64,000 bases of DNA from Hydrogenovibrio marinus (lineage in GTDB: Bacteria; Pseudomonadota; Gammaproteobacteria; Thiomicrospirales; Thiomicrospiraceae), in contig NZ_AP020335.1 in assembly GCF_013340845.1 (NCBI RefSeq), positions 1,116,001 through 1,180,000 of the forward strand. Direction: 5' to 3'. Positions 36,851 to 44,888 of this stretch are shown here, piece by piece (position 1 is the stretch's first letter; each line of letters starts with the position of its first letter). Below the pieces are notes generated by a model, which worked only from the letters and a program-made list of their open reading frames with translations, searched no databases and was not told where the DNA came from. The translations under genes were made by a program, and so were the position numbers.

Positions 36851-37564
36851 TTATGTTACTTCGTGTTTACGTCTAATCTCATCCCAATCAATATTGTGAC
36901 AAGCATAGCAAGGTTCTTTGATGATGCCCATCCAAACCAATAGACTGTGTATTTTACAACCTAAACAAAACCCAAGTACAGCTTCAAACCACATGAGTGC
37001 AATGCAAACCCAAACCAGATTCACTGGAAACCAATAGGGAATGTAGTTATAGGTAGTCGGTAAGAGCTCAGCACCGAACAACGCATTGACCCAATTGGCG
37101 AATACATCCGGGTTGAAAAACACCAAACATAAAGTTACCAAAGTGATTCCTAAGCTCCAAGCAAAGCGCTTTGGCGTAAGAGGCTTCCACTCTGCACGTT
37201 TGTTGCGTGCAAGGTAGGTTGAAAGGTGGATGGTGGGAGACAGACGAGATGTCCAGACAAACATACCCGCAAGCAACTCAAACAGACCATAAAACAATAA
37301 TGCTGTTTGTACGGTGTAATCATAAGTACGGCGTGTCATTTCACCAGAGTAGATGATTTGTGAGGCATCATTTACCTCGTAAGTGTCTTCAATACTGTTC
37401 GTGTTCACTATCCAAGGCGATGTGTAAGCCACATCAAATAACGTCAATGCCATAAATAGTGGAATCGCTAACATCATTCCAGCACGAATACGCACGGCTG
37501 TATCGTTGATGAAAAGGATTTCCTCGTTGGGGTCTCTAAACCAAGTATTTTTAAACCAAGACAT
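36851..37564 (-). CDS. DUF4395-like membrane protein
   Basis: A 237-residue inner-membrane protein with about four spans. I chose the ATG at 37564 because AAGGAGG is seven bases upstream; a start six codons earlier is less likely. The C-terminal ALGFCLGC-like stretch (EAVLGFCLGCKIHSLLVWMG) and the following CYACHN fit DUF4395. The Cys pairs (CLGC, CYAC) could bind metal or be redox-active. The N-terminal half carries a large loop (about 55-85) probably on the periplasmic side. Second gene of the TetR-controlled operon. Confidence 0.7.
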   Translation of the reverse strand: MSWFKNTWFRDPNEEILFINDTAVRIRAGMMLAIPLFMALTLFDVAYTSPWIVNTNSIEDTYEVNDASQIIYSGEMTRRTYDYTVQTALLFYGLFELLAGMFVWTSRLSPTIHLSTYLARNKRAEWKPLTPKRFAWSLGITLVTLCLVFFNPDVFANWVNALFGAELLPTTYNYIPYWFPVNLVWVCIALMWFEAVLGFCLGCKIHSLLVWMGIIKEPCYACHNIDWDEIRRKHEVT

Positions 37565-37591
37565 CGTTGCCTCCTTATGCATTTAGAAGGA

Positions 37592-37990
37592 TTAAATTTT
37601 TTGAACCGAGCCAGAGATAGGCTTGCTGAAAAAAGTACGGAAAACCATTGAGACCGAATAGCGCTCATTGTGATTCCACGGCATGAGAGACATAAATCGC
37701 GCCAAGAAACAGTAATCAAACAACACCATCGCGGTTGTACCTAGAATCACGAAATACAGTACCCAATACATTGGCGCCCAGAAGGCAACTAGGAGTAACA
37801 GAGTATAAGCAATGCGCACCTGTACCGGAAAAGCCGAGATGGATTTGCTTTCAGCATAAAAGTGAATAATTTGTATCACAGTCAACGCCGTTGCCAAAGG
37901 TAAGCCATAGTGCCAACCGCTGACATCCAATATCAGCAAAATATCCGTGATAAACCAGTAAACCCAAACCTTGTTCATAATTCTATCCAT
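37592..37990 (-). CDS. Hypothetical membrane protein, first gene of the TetR operon
   Basis: A 132-residue protein with three or four hydrophobic segments (about 8-23, 29-44, 61-98) and a basic C-terminus ending FFSKPISGSVQKI. It is 27 bases upstream of the DUF4395 gene. I do not recognise the family. The operator at 38011-38030 is 21 bases before its start. Confidence 0.65.
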   Translation of the reverse strand: MDRIMNKVWVYWFITDILLILDVSGWHYGLPLATALTVIQIIHFYAESKSISAFPVQVRIAYTLLLLVAFWAPMYWVLYFVILGTTAMVLFDYCFLARFMSLMPWNHNERYSVSMVFRTFFSKPISGSVQKI

Positions 37991-38010
37991 AATAGCGTGC
38001 CTTTTAATTT

Positions 38011-38030
38011 ACTAACTAACGTTTGTTAGT
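38011..38030. promoter_or_regulatory. Palindromic operator of the DUF4395/TetR operon
   Basis: ACTAACTAACGTTTGTTAGT is a 20-bp palindrome with only one mismatched pair. It stands right upstream of the leftward operon that includes a TetR gene, so it is probably that repressor's site. Confidence 0.8.
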
Positions 38031-38059
38031 ATAGTCATTAATAGGCAATTAACAAGTAA

Positions 38060-38078
38060 AATTTCTGCCAGGTTGGGG
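38060..38078 (+). repeat. 19-bp dispersed repeat, copy 6 (G type, variant 5' end)
   Basis: TCTGCCAGGTTGGGG is intact, but the bases before it read AATT rather than AAAA. It lies in the intergenic region upstream of the TetR operon, 30 bases beyond the palindrome. Confidence 0.85.
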
Positions 38079-38163
38079 AGGGAAGGAGTGTTTAACTTAG
38101 AGGCAGCATAAAGTGAGTGATGCAAGAACTATGAATGTCACTTTATGCTAACCCAATCATTGA

Positions 38164-38388
38164 TTACTTATCGATTTGTTTACTTTTATGGACCCAGGCG
38201 ATTGCTTCACCGGCAAGCGCGCCGCCACCCGGACCACCAAATTTTAAAACGTCTTTTGCCCAACTTTCAAAACCGGCGCCTGTGGCAGAGTCTGGTGTTG
38301 GAAATTTAAACGAGTTTAAATTACTACCTGCAAAAGCAGTCGTGCTAAAGGCTGCTGCGAACAATATTCCAATCAGTTGCGTTTTCAT
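38164..38388 (-). CDS. Small secreted Gly-rich protein
   Basis: A 74-residue protein with a clear Sec signal peptide (hydrophobic residues 5-18, cleavage after AFA). The mature part, about 54 residues, starts GSNLNSFKFPTPDSATGAG and has a glycine/alanine patch FGGPGGGALAGEAIAW before a basic end KSKQIDK. AGAGGTGA precedes the ATG. The composition recalls small bacteriocins or amphipathic peptides, but there is no double-glycine leader, export or immunity gene nearby. Function unknown. Confidence 0.6.
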   Translation of the reverse strand: MKTQLIGILFAAAFSTTAFAGSNLNSFKFPTPDSATGAGFESWAKDVLKFGGPGGGALAGEAIAWVHKSKQIDK

Positions 38389-38595
38389 ACGTCACCTCTG
38401 AATTTTCATAGCATTAAATGAGAAAAAGTAACTCGAGTAAGTTTTTCACTCACTTTCACTATACGCCGAATGAAAATGCAGAAAATAGCTGTGCGTTCAT
38501 CTTCAGAGATCAGTCAGCTTTTCATTAATATTCATCAAAACTTAGTGTATTCAATGAAGCAATACTGGTGCGATATAGTTTGATTTTGAAATACT

Positions 38596-38614
38596 AAAAT
38601 CTACCAGGTTGGGG
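38596..38614 (+). repeat. 19-bp dispersed repeat, copy 7 (A type), overlaps a stop codon
   Basis: AAAATCTACCAGGTTGGGG. On the reverse strand it encodes PTW and the TAG stop of the gene ending at 38601. Confidence 0.9.
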
Positions 38615-39092
38615 TAGTGGTGATTTGTGCAAACTTAAGATGGTGCATGAATTCGCGCAGCATCAAAAGTTGCGCGTAAAACTTGGGAGATATGTCAGGT
38701 TCATAAGCACTTGGCCGCTTACCCATGGCAATCTCCGCATAAAGCCCAAATAAGCACTCCAGCGAGTCTCTAGATAAGATCATTTCATCGGAATCAGAAA
38801 CGCCTGCCAAAGAAGCCATGCCTTTAATAAAAGGCGTTTCACTGACTAAGCGAAATCCATCAACGGGAATCATTGGCACGATTTTTTCAATTTCATCTTC
38901 AATGAAGTTGATGGCATACTCAATTTCACTATAAGTCGGTGGTGTGTGTTTGAAGTAAGCGTTACTTACCAATCCAAAACCAACAGGTAAAGTGACTTTA
39001 GTGATGCCGGGTTGCTTGAAAGTGAAGGTAGATTCCGTTTCGGTAATTTGTAGGTAAACGGTATGTTCACCCATCGCCAGACTGTTTTGCAT
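38601..39092 (-). CDS. Hypothetical protein ending in the dispersed repeat
   Basis: A 163-residue soluble protein from the ATG at 39092 (MQNSLAMGEHTVYLQITETE). A longer frame with an earlier start is possible but lacks a ribosome site. The first half is beta-rich, the second helical (SEIEYAINFIEDEIEKIV, and SRDSLECLFGLYAEIAMGKR). The last residues and the TAG come from a copy of the dispersed repeat, which in its G form would not give a stop. I do not recognise a family. Confidence 0.6.
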   Translation of the reverse strand: MQNSLAMGEHTVYLQITETESTFTFKQPGITKVTLPVGFGLVSNAYFKHTPPTYSEIEYAINFIEDEIEKIVPMIPVDGFRLVSETPFIKGMASLAGVSDSDEMILSRDSLECLFGLYAEIAMGKRPSAYEPDISPKFYAQLLMLREFMHHLKFAQITTTPTW

Positions 39093-39221
39093 AGTTACTC
39101 TCGTCCATAAAACCAAGCATATGAGTTTGATTTTAGACCGTGAATGGGTGTTTAACAAATTACAATTCGGTTTGTTCTAAGTTGATTTTGAGAATTGGTA
39201 GGGTAAAAAATGACGGTGGAG

Positions 39222-39264
39222 AAAACACAACACGCCAACCCTCTATGAAGGCGGCGTGTTGTGT
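39222..39264 (-). terminator. Intrinsic terminator after the DUF2189 gene
   Basis: ACACAACACGCC and GGCGTGTTGTGT form a 12-bp stem with a 16-base loop; on the reverse strand TTTTC follows. Confidence 0.75.
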
Positions 39265-39273
39265 GCGGAATGA

Positions 39274-40086
39274 TTAAGCGTTATCGAACTCGATTAGTTG
39301 ATTGAAAGCATGCCAGCTAGCATACCCAAGTAGTGGCATGATCAGAATCATCGCAAACCCGAGTGTGACCAGTCCTAGCGTTAAGAACATTCCAATGGTC
39401 AATGCCCAGACAAGCATCACCAGTTTGTTTTCCATTACCACTTTAAAGCTAAGGATCATCGCATTGATAACCCCAATGTTTTTGTCTTTCAACAGCAAAG
39501 GCAGAGTAATGACGCTGATACTGAATACAAAAGCCGAGATAATCACTGCGCCCACCATAAAGAACACCATAAAGTTCAGCCCAGCTTCTGATTTCAAAAA
39601 GCCCATGAGCCCTTCATCCGGGTTCACAATCAACAGGCTGTTGGATTGTGCAATAGCAGCAATGAGTGGTGTCATCAAAGACCAAGCGGCAACCACCACG
39701 CCAAGTATCAAAGCAAAGGAGGCAATCTCGGTTGTGTTATTGCGCCAAGCAAACATGGAGTGTTTCAGTTCAGGGTGTTTGCCCTGTTCCAATTGTTGGG
39801 CAATGTAATAAAGTCCTGTCGCCAAGAAAGGAGACAGCATGACAAAAAAGGTCGCATACTTGAATATCATCACCGCTTGTTGTCGGAACATGAGGAAAAC
39901 GCTAAACATCGCGAACCACATGACAAATCCGTAGAACAAAGACTCTCTCGGTGCATTGGGAATATCGTCCCAGGCTTTTTTCAACCAAACCCCGATATCC
40001 GAAACTTTCGCATCATGTGAAATCAGGTGTTCTCCATTTTCCAGATAATGGTCATGTATGTGTGAAGATGAAATTACTTGCGGCAT
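39274..40086 (-). CDS. DUF2189 membrane protein
   Basis: A 270-residue inner-membrane protein with six hydrophobic segments. The segment DIGVWLKKAWDDIPNAPRES and FFVMLSPFLATGLYYIAQQL are typical of the DUF2189 family, and SFKVVMENKLVMLVWALTIG follows near the end. I place the start at 40086, where AAAGGAGA stands seven bases upstream. The protein is often found near respiratory genes in proteobacteria; nothing here assigns a role. Confidence 0.82.
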   Translation of the reverse strand: MPQVISSSHIHDHYLENGEHLISHDAKVSDIGVWLKKAWDDIPNAPRESLFYGFVMWFAMFSVFLMFRQQAVMIFKYATFFVMLSPFLATGLYYIAQQLEQGKHPELKHSMFAWRNNTTEIASFALILGVVVAAWSLMTPLIAAIAQSNSLLIVNPDEGLMGFLKSEAGLNFMVFFMVGAVIISAFVFSISVITLPLLLKDKNIGVINAMILSFKVVMENKLVMLVWALTIGMFLTLGLVTLGFAMILIMPLLGYASWHAFNQLIEFDNA

Positions 40087-40279
40087 AAAGGTCTCCTTTA
40101 TTTGCATCTTGCAAATTGGTGATACGCAATCAGTTTTCTCATTTAGCATTTCCTACTATTCAAGTAGGTTATTAATAATATACATAATCGCTAATAGCGA
40201 ATTGATCGAATAAATTTATGCGCTATATCTTTGTTATATAAGATAAAATTATAATATTCTTATGTGTTTAGGATGGTTT

Positions 40280-40590
40280 TCAGAGAACATTGAAAATGCA
40301 AGGTTGCAGCAGAGTACATGGCTTTTTTCACCACTCTCTGTTTATGCTAAGAGTGCTTCTGCTACATAAACATCTAAGCCAGCACCCCGGTAGAGTGAGT
40401 TCAGTTCATTGCGAGTAAGTGCATAAACGATGCCGTATACAGTACATTTTCTTCTCTCAATAGAGTGGTCATTTTTCCTATTCGTAGCTTAAACCCTCTT
40501 ACTTTTGCTTGCGGCGTTTCTTGGAGATACACCTTTCGCGTTTAGGATTTCAGGATCCATGTAGAGTCTATAAAAGAAAACATCGTTCAA
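40280..40590 (-). pseudogene. Decayed gamma-glutamylcyclotransferase-like gene
   Basis: No open frame spans this stretch, but the reverse strand gives protein-like pieces in consecutive frames. The first reads FFYRLYMDPEILNAKGVSPR, the second QAKVRGFKLRIGKMTTLLRE, the third VYGIVYALTRNELNSLYRGA and then DVYVAEALLA before a stop, after which ESGEKSHVLCCNLA continues. In this order they fit the AIG2/GGCT-like fold (YGSNMDP near the start, VxGxxYxL in the middle). At least two frameshifts and one nonsense codon separate them. This is a remnant of a small cyclotransferase-like gene in the otherwise empty 770-base gap. Confidence 0.6.
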
Positions 40591-40859
40591 TCTAGTTTTG
40601 GAATTATTTGGCTTAGCTACCTTAATGTGTCTACAAGTGTTTTTTCGTTGAACTGATAAGTAGAACAAAACTTACCCTACACGAAATAACAGATGTTTAG
40701 TTTTTTGGAGAGATTTTCCATTGAACTTTAACTGATAATGAAAGAAGTGAAGATGAAAATGTGTGGTTCAGATGCATGATTAACTCAGAGATGAGTTGTT
40801 AAAACAGCAGTTGTCTAATATTGAAAATTATGGCAAATTGATTTTGACATTGACTCATC
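40591..40859. other. Intergenic region without a recognised feature
   Basis: AT-rich sequence between the decayed gene and marR. No open frame, RNA structure or repeat is apparent. Confidence 0.5.
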
Positions 40860-41306
40860 TTATTCGCTTGACTCGAGTTGTTCAGCGCTATGAACTAAAA
40901 AGCGAGCGAAATCAGTGATTTCTTCATCACTCATACCTGAAAGCATTTGTCGTTGAATAGAGACGACTTTTGAGTCACAACCCTTTAACGTTCTTTTCCC
41001 TTTCTCTGTCAGTGATATATTTATAACCTTTGCATTTTCATCATTACAAGCTCTGGTTATGTGACCTAATTTTTCCAAGTCTTGCACAATGCGAATCATA
41101 GTGGGGGGGGCGACAAAGCTTCGTCTAGCAAGCTCAGCATTGGACAAATTGGGACTTTCTCGTAGGTGAACAAGTGCCGCATATTGTGAAGTTGTAAGGC
41201 CATTGTCTGCTAGAGATGAATCCATCTTTGCTCGAAGTGCTTGCTGTATTCTTTTTACGAGAAAGCCAATTTGCCCGCGAATATCACCATCAAACTCAAG
41301 GTTCAT
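40860..41306 (-). CDS. MarR-family regulator
   Basis: A 148-residue winged-helix repressor. I start it at 41306, with AAAGGAGA upstream, instead of 17 codons earlier. GLTTSQYAALVHLRESPNLSNAELARRSF and PPTMIRIVQDLEKLGHITR are the DNA-binding elements, followed by the wing NDENAKVINISLTEKGK. The single Cys in RACND and that in KGCDSK could sense oxidants. Divergent from a VOC-family gene with two palindromes between. Confidence 0.9.
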   Translation of the reverse strand: MNLEFDGDIRGQIGFLVKRIQQALRAKMDSSLADNGLTTSQYAALVHLRESPNLSNAELARRSFVAPPTMIRIVQDLEKLGHITRACNDENAKVINISLTEKGKRTLKGCDSKVVSIQRQMLSGMSDEEITDFARFLVHSAEQLESSE

Positions 41307-41350
41307 TACTAAAGTCTCCTTTGGTTTTTTATTTAATTTATAGTTATATG

Positions 41351-41390
41351 TTAGCAAGCTAATATTGTTATAATATAATTAGCATGCTAA
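41351..41390. promoter_or_regulatory. Twin MarR-type operators
   Basis: TTAGCAAGCTAA (41351-41362) and TTAGCATGCTAA (41379-41390, extended perfect palindrome of 14 bases at 41378-41391) have centres 28 bases apart. TATAAT-like sequence lies between them. They sit in the divergent region of marR and the VOC gene, the expected place for a MarR dimer pair. Confidence 0.8.
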
Positions 41391-41441
41391 TATTAATTAT
41401 GTAAGAACTAATTTTTTTATAAAAACAAATAAGGAGCTATC

Positions 41442-41810
41442 ATGCAAACACCTACTAATCTGGATTTTGTGTCAATACAGGTTATTGATATGAAAAAATC
41501 TGAAGATTTCTATATGAACACTTTGGGTTTTAAAAAAGGGGACGCACCAAACCCCCACGCAATTGTTTTCGAAACTGGAGCTGGATCAATATTTGCAATT
41601 CGCACGCCCATTTTAGATTTGCAAAATTTCAATGAAAAAGGGGCGGGTATATCACTTTGGTTTAAGGTCCCTGATGCAGATATTTTATTTCAGAAATTGC
41701 AATCAGGGAATGTTCCTATAGTTAAGCCCATTGAGGATGATCCTTTTGGCCGCGTATTTATACTAAAAGATCCTGATGGATATCAAATTACGATACATGG
41801 CGAGAAATAA
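41442..41810 (+). CDS. VOC-family (glyoxalase-like) protein
   Basis: A 122-residue glyoxalase/bleomycin-resistance/dioxygenase-fold protein. NLDFVSIQVIDMKKSEDFY and FGRVFILKDPDGYQITIHG are the two paired-beta-alpha-beta-beta-beta modules. AAGGAGC precedes the ATG. Its metal ligands are not clear by eye: Glu and Gln/His occupy some but not all of the usual positions. Its regulation by the adjacent MarR protein suggests a detoxifying role. Confidence 0.85.
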   Translation: MQTPTNLDFVSIQVIDMKKSEDFYMNTLGFKKGDAPNPHAIVFETGAGSIFAIRTPILDLQNFNEKGAGISLWFKVPDADILFQKLQSGNVPIVKPIEDDPFGRVFILKDPDGYQITIHGEK

Positions 41811-41915
41811 ATATTAGCTTAGATAGACTCAATAGTAGAAAGCCAATGGGGTGTTAAGCTTTATTGGCTTCTAAATCAAGCGTTGCTGTTTAAGAGCTGA
41901 TCTCATTTCTAAATT

Positions 41916-43628
41916 TTATTTTAGCTTCATAAGCAAGAAGTCCATAAACTCCGTTTCTGGAATATCCTGCGCCTTTTCATCTCGGCGGTATTTGTATTCA
42001 ATCTCGCCTTTGTCCAGACCGCGTTCACCGATAACGATGCGGTGCGGAATACCAATCAACTCCATGTCATTAAACATAACGCCTGGGCGCTCGTTACGGT
42101 CGTCAAACAATACTTCAATGCCTTTGGCTTTAAGGTCGTTATACATCTTGGTAGCGGCTTCTGCTACGCGAGGCGATTTGTGCATTTGCATTGGCACAAT
42201 ACACACTTGGAAAGGGGCTAAGGCTTCCGGCCAGATAATGCCTTTATCATCATGGTTCTGCTCAATAGCAGCGGCAACCACACGTGTGACACCGATGCCA
42301 TAACAACCCATTTCCAATACTTGCGCACGGCTGGTTTCATTGAGTACGGTTGCATTCAAAGCTTGTGAGTATTTATTACCCAGTTGGAAGATATGACCCA
42401 CTTCGATACCACGGCGGATTTCGATTTTACCTTGTCCACATGGGCTTGGGTCACCTTTAACCACGTTGCGGATGTCAGCAACCAGAGTAGGCGTTGCGTC
42501 TCTGTCCCAGTTTGCACCAATCAAATGGAAGCCGTCTTCGTTAGCGCCGCAAACAAAGTCGCTTGCGTGTGCCGCTGTGCGGTCAACAATAACAGGAATG
42601 TTCAAACCGACAGGACCAATAGAGCCAGCGGAACAACCAGCGGCAGCTTTGATTTCTTCATCAGTCGCCATCTCGAAAGGCTCTGCAACCAATTCTAATT
42701 TTTCAGCTTTGATTTCGTTTAATTCGTGATCGCCACGAACCACTAGCGCAACCACAGGCGCTGCTTCAGTAGCCCCTTTAACCAAAAGGGTTTTTAGGAC
42801 TTTCTTTTTCTTAAGTTGTAGGAAGTCACACACTTCTTCAATGCTGTGTTTGTTTGGGGTTTCAACCTTAGTTAATTCTTCTGTAGGCTCAGCACGTTCA
42901 CCTTTTGGTGCTAGGGCTTCTGCCAGCTCAACGTTTGCAGCAAAGTCTGACTCGGTAGAGAAGGCGATGTCGTCTTCACCTGACTCAGCCAGTACGTGGA
43001 ACTCATGAGATCCATCACCGCCGATAGAACCTGTGTCTGCTTGCACTGGACGGAAGTCTAGCCCTAGGCGAGTGAAGATGCGGTTGTAGGCATCGTACAT
43101 TTCGTCATAGGTTTCTTGCAGGCTGTCACGATCCATGTGGAAAGAGTAGGCGTCTTTCATGATGAACTCACGTGAACGCATCACACCGAAACGTGGACGA
43201 ATCTCGTCACGGAATTTGGTTTGGATTTGGTAGAAATTCACTGGCAGTTGTTTGTAGCTGCGGATTTCTTTACGAACCAAGTCAGTGATGATTTCTTCGT
43301 GTGTTGGGCCTAGCGCGAAATCACGGTCATGACGGTCTTTAAAACGTAGCAACTCTGGACCGTAGTCTTGCGCACGACCAGACTCTTCCCATAGCTCAAG
43401 TGGTTGGACGACTGGCATCAACAACTCTTGCGCGCCGGAACGATTCATTTCCTCACGGACAACTTGCTCGACTTTACGCAACACTTTTAAGCCTAGCGGT
43501 AGCCAGTTGTATAGACCGCCGGCAAGCGGGCGAATCAAACCTGCACGTAACATCAATTGGTGACTGATAACAACGGCGTCGGCTGGGGTTTCACGAGTGG
43601 TGGCGAGCAATAAGTTTGAGGTTTTCAT
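41916..43628 (-). CDS. proS: Prolyl-tRNA synthetase
   Basis: Class II synthetase charging tRNA-Pro. It has 570 residues, as E. coli ProS (572). It begins [20 protein letters not shown] and has motif 2 [21 protein letters not shown], the YbaK-like editing insertion (about 225-390), and motif 3 [18 protein letters not shown], followed by the anticodon-binding domain. The editing insert [11 protein letters not shown] indicates Ala-tRNA-Pro clearing. Leftward, with a weak hairpin before its start that belongs to the trhA end. Confidence 0.97.
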   Translation of the reverse strand: MKTSNLLLATTRETPADAVVISHQLMLRAGLIRPLAGGLYNWLPLGLKVLRKVEQVVREEMNRSGAQELLMPVVQPLELWEESGRAQDYGPELLRFKDRHDRDFALGPTHEEIITDLVRKEIRSYKQLPVNFYQIQTKFRDEIRPRFGVMRSREFIMKDAYSFHMDRDSLQETYDEMYDAYNRIFTRLGLDFRPVQADTGSIGGDGSHEFHVLAESGEDDIAFSTESDFAANVELAEALAPKGERAEPTEELTKVETPNKHSIEEVCDFLQLKKKKVLKTLLVKGATEAAPVVALVVRGDHELNEIKAEKLELVAEPFEMATDEEIKAAAGCSAGSIGPVGLNIPVIVDRTAAHASDFVCGANEDGFHLIGANWDRDATPTLVADIRNVVKGDPSPCGQGKIEIRRGIEVGHIFQLGNKYSQALNATVLNETSRAQVLEMGCYGIGVTRVVAAAIEQNHDDKGIIWPEALAPFQVCIVPMQMHKSPRVAEAATKMYNDLKAKGIEVLFDDRNERPGVMFNDMELIGIPHRIVIGERGLDKGEIEYKYRRDEKAQDIPETEFMDFLLMKLK

Positions 43629-43703
43629 TCTAAGGAAAGACTCTTTTCGTTTTTAAATTAATTTCTAAAGTAACAGGTTAAATAACAGGGTTTAAGAATA
43701 GAA

Positions 43704-43732
43704 ATAACCCCGTTTTGGAATGGGGTATTTTA
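43704..43732 (-). terminator. Possible weak terminator after the hemolysin III-like gene
   Basis: AATACCCC and GGGGTTATT on the reverse strand around ten bases, followed by TTC. Short stem; low confidence. Confidence 0.4.
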
Positions 43733-43742
43733 GCACGCAGAA

Positions 43743-44369
43743 TTATCTAACGTAAGCGATAACGGTGATGAAATGACAGAAGGAACCGCCAATAACAAAA
43801 AGGTGCCAAATACCGTGCGCATGTTTGAGCAGGTTTTTGTCGTCAAGCACATAGAAGATAATGCCAACAGTGTAAGCAATACCGCCCGCGGTAAGCCACC
43901 AGATGCCTGCGGTTGTCAGGGCGTCTTTTAGCGCACCAAAGTCGAAAACAACGAGCCAACCCATAATGAGGTAAATGCCGAGTTGTAGCCACTCGATGCG
44001 GTTTTTAATCACCAGTTCTAGCGTGATGCCAATGATGGCAAGCGACCAGACGGCAATGAGTAACCAAATGCCACCACTACCATAGAGCGTTACCAGTGTA
44101 AAAGGGGTATAGGTTCCGGCAATAAGCAGGTAGATGGAAATGTGGTCGAGCTTTTGGAAAATGCGTTTAACGAGTGGGTGTTTGAAGCTGTGATAAAGCG
44201 TGGAAAAGCTGTAAAGCAGCACCAATGTCAAACCGAAAGTCAGAAACCCTATAAACAACGGGATGCTTTGTTGTTGAATGCCAACTGTCAGGAGCGAACC
44301 GAATGCCATTAAGGCGAGTACGGTGCCCACAAGGTGAGAGATGCTGTTGAACTTTTCAGTGTGGTACAT
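43743..44369 (-). CDS. trhA: Hemolysin III/PAQR-family membrane protein
   Basis: A 208-residue seven-span protein of the YqfA/hemolysin III (PAQR) family. It begins MYHTEKFNSISHLVGTVLAL, with FSTLYHSFKH and LDHISIYLLIAGTYTPFTLV, and ends HAHGIWHLFVIGGSFCHFIT, which gives the conserved Ser/His/Asp metal-site residues. The bacterial members affect membrane energy and lipid homeostasis (E. coli TrhA); true haemolysis is doubtful. Confidence 0.93.
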   Translation of the reverse strand: MYHTEKFNSISHLVGTVLALMAFGSLLTVGIQQQSIPLFIGFLTFGLTLVLLYSFSTLYHSFKHPLVKRIFQKLDHISIYLLIAGTYTPFTLVTLYGSGGIWLLIAVWSLAIIGITLELVIKNRIEWLQLGIYLIMGWLVVFDFGALKDALTTAGIWWLTAGGIAYTVGIIFYVLDDKNLLKHAHGIWHLFVIGGSFCHFITVIAYVR

Positions 44370-44394
44370 ACGGTTTCTTAATTATGTAGTCGCC

Positions 44395-44598
44395 TTAGTT
44401 GTCGTATTTTTCTTTACAGTGCTTGATAGCAGCCCAGTAGGCGTCATTTTTATGAGGGTCGCCGCCTTTGGTGTTGTCCCATAGAGCGTTGGCTCTATTT
44501 TTACACTCTGTGTATTCCTTACTTTCACAGGCGGTAAGCGATGCCAGAGAGAAAGTGACTGTCAGAAAAGATAGTAGACCGAGTACTGCTTTTTTCAT
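44395..44598 (-). CDS. Small lipoprotein
   Basis: A 67-residue exported protein. The signal sequence ends in the lipobox LTAC (Cys24), giving a short lipidated domain of about 44 residues, ESKEYTECKNRANALWDNTK to the end, with a possible disulfide between Cys32 and Cys61. AGGAGA precedes the ATG. The family is not recognised; entry-exclusion type small lipoproteins look similar in size, but no conjugation genes are present. Confidence 0.65.
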   Translation of the reverse strand: MKKAVLGLLSFLTVTFSLASLTACESKEYTECKNRANALWDNTKGGDPHKNDAYWAAIKHCKEKYDN

Positions 44599-44700
44599 GA
44601 GAAATCTCCTATACCCATCATGAATGCGTATTTAAACTCTATATGTATTTTATTAAATAATGTTCTAAAGACATTTGAGTTTTATTTAAACATGCTTTAA

Positions 44701-44718
44701 CCCAACCTGGCAGATTTT
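44701..44718 (-). repeat. 19-bp dispersed repeat, copy 8 (G type, one G short)
   Basis: Reverse strand AAAATCTGCCAGGTTGGG, then T. It lies in the divergent region between the lipoprotein gene and dgt. Confidence 0.88.
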
Positions 44719-44888
44719 TGAATGAAATTTTCGTCAAGAAGCAAACTGACAGCGGAGTTGAGGAAAGATGGCCTGCGTAAAAGTATGAAGTTATTGGTGA
44801 ATGACCTTAAAATCGGTATGATGAACGCACCAATGCTTGGCATACAGTAATGTCTTAATACCGAACCTTTGGAAGAAAAGGAACCTCC

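Noticed and set aside
44395-44598. Plasmid entry-exclusion lipoprotein
   Set aside because: Only size and lipobox agree; no conjugation genes nearby.
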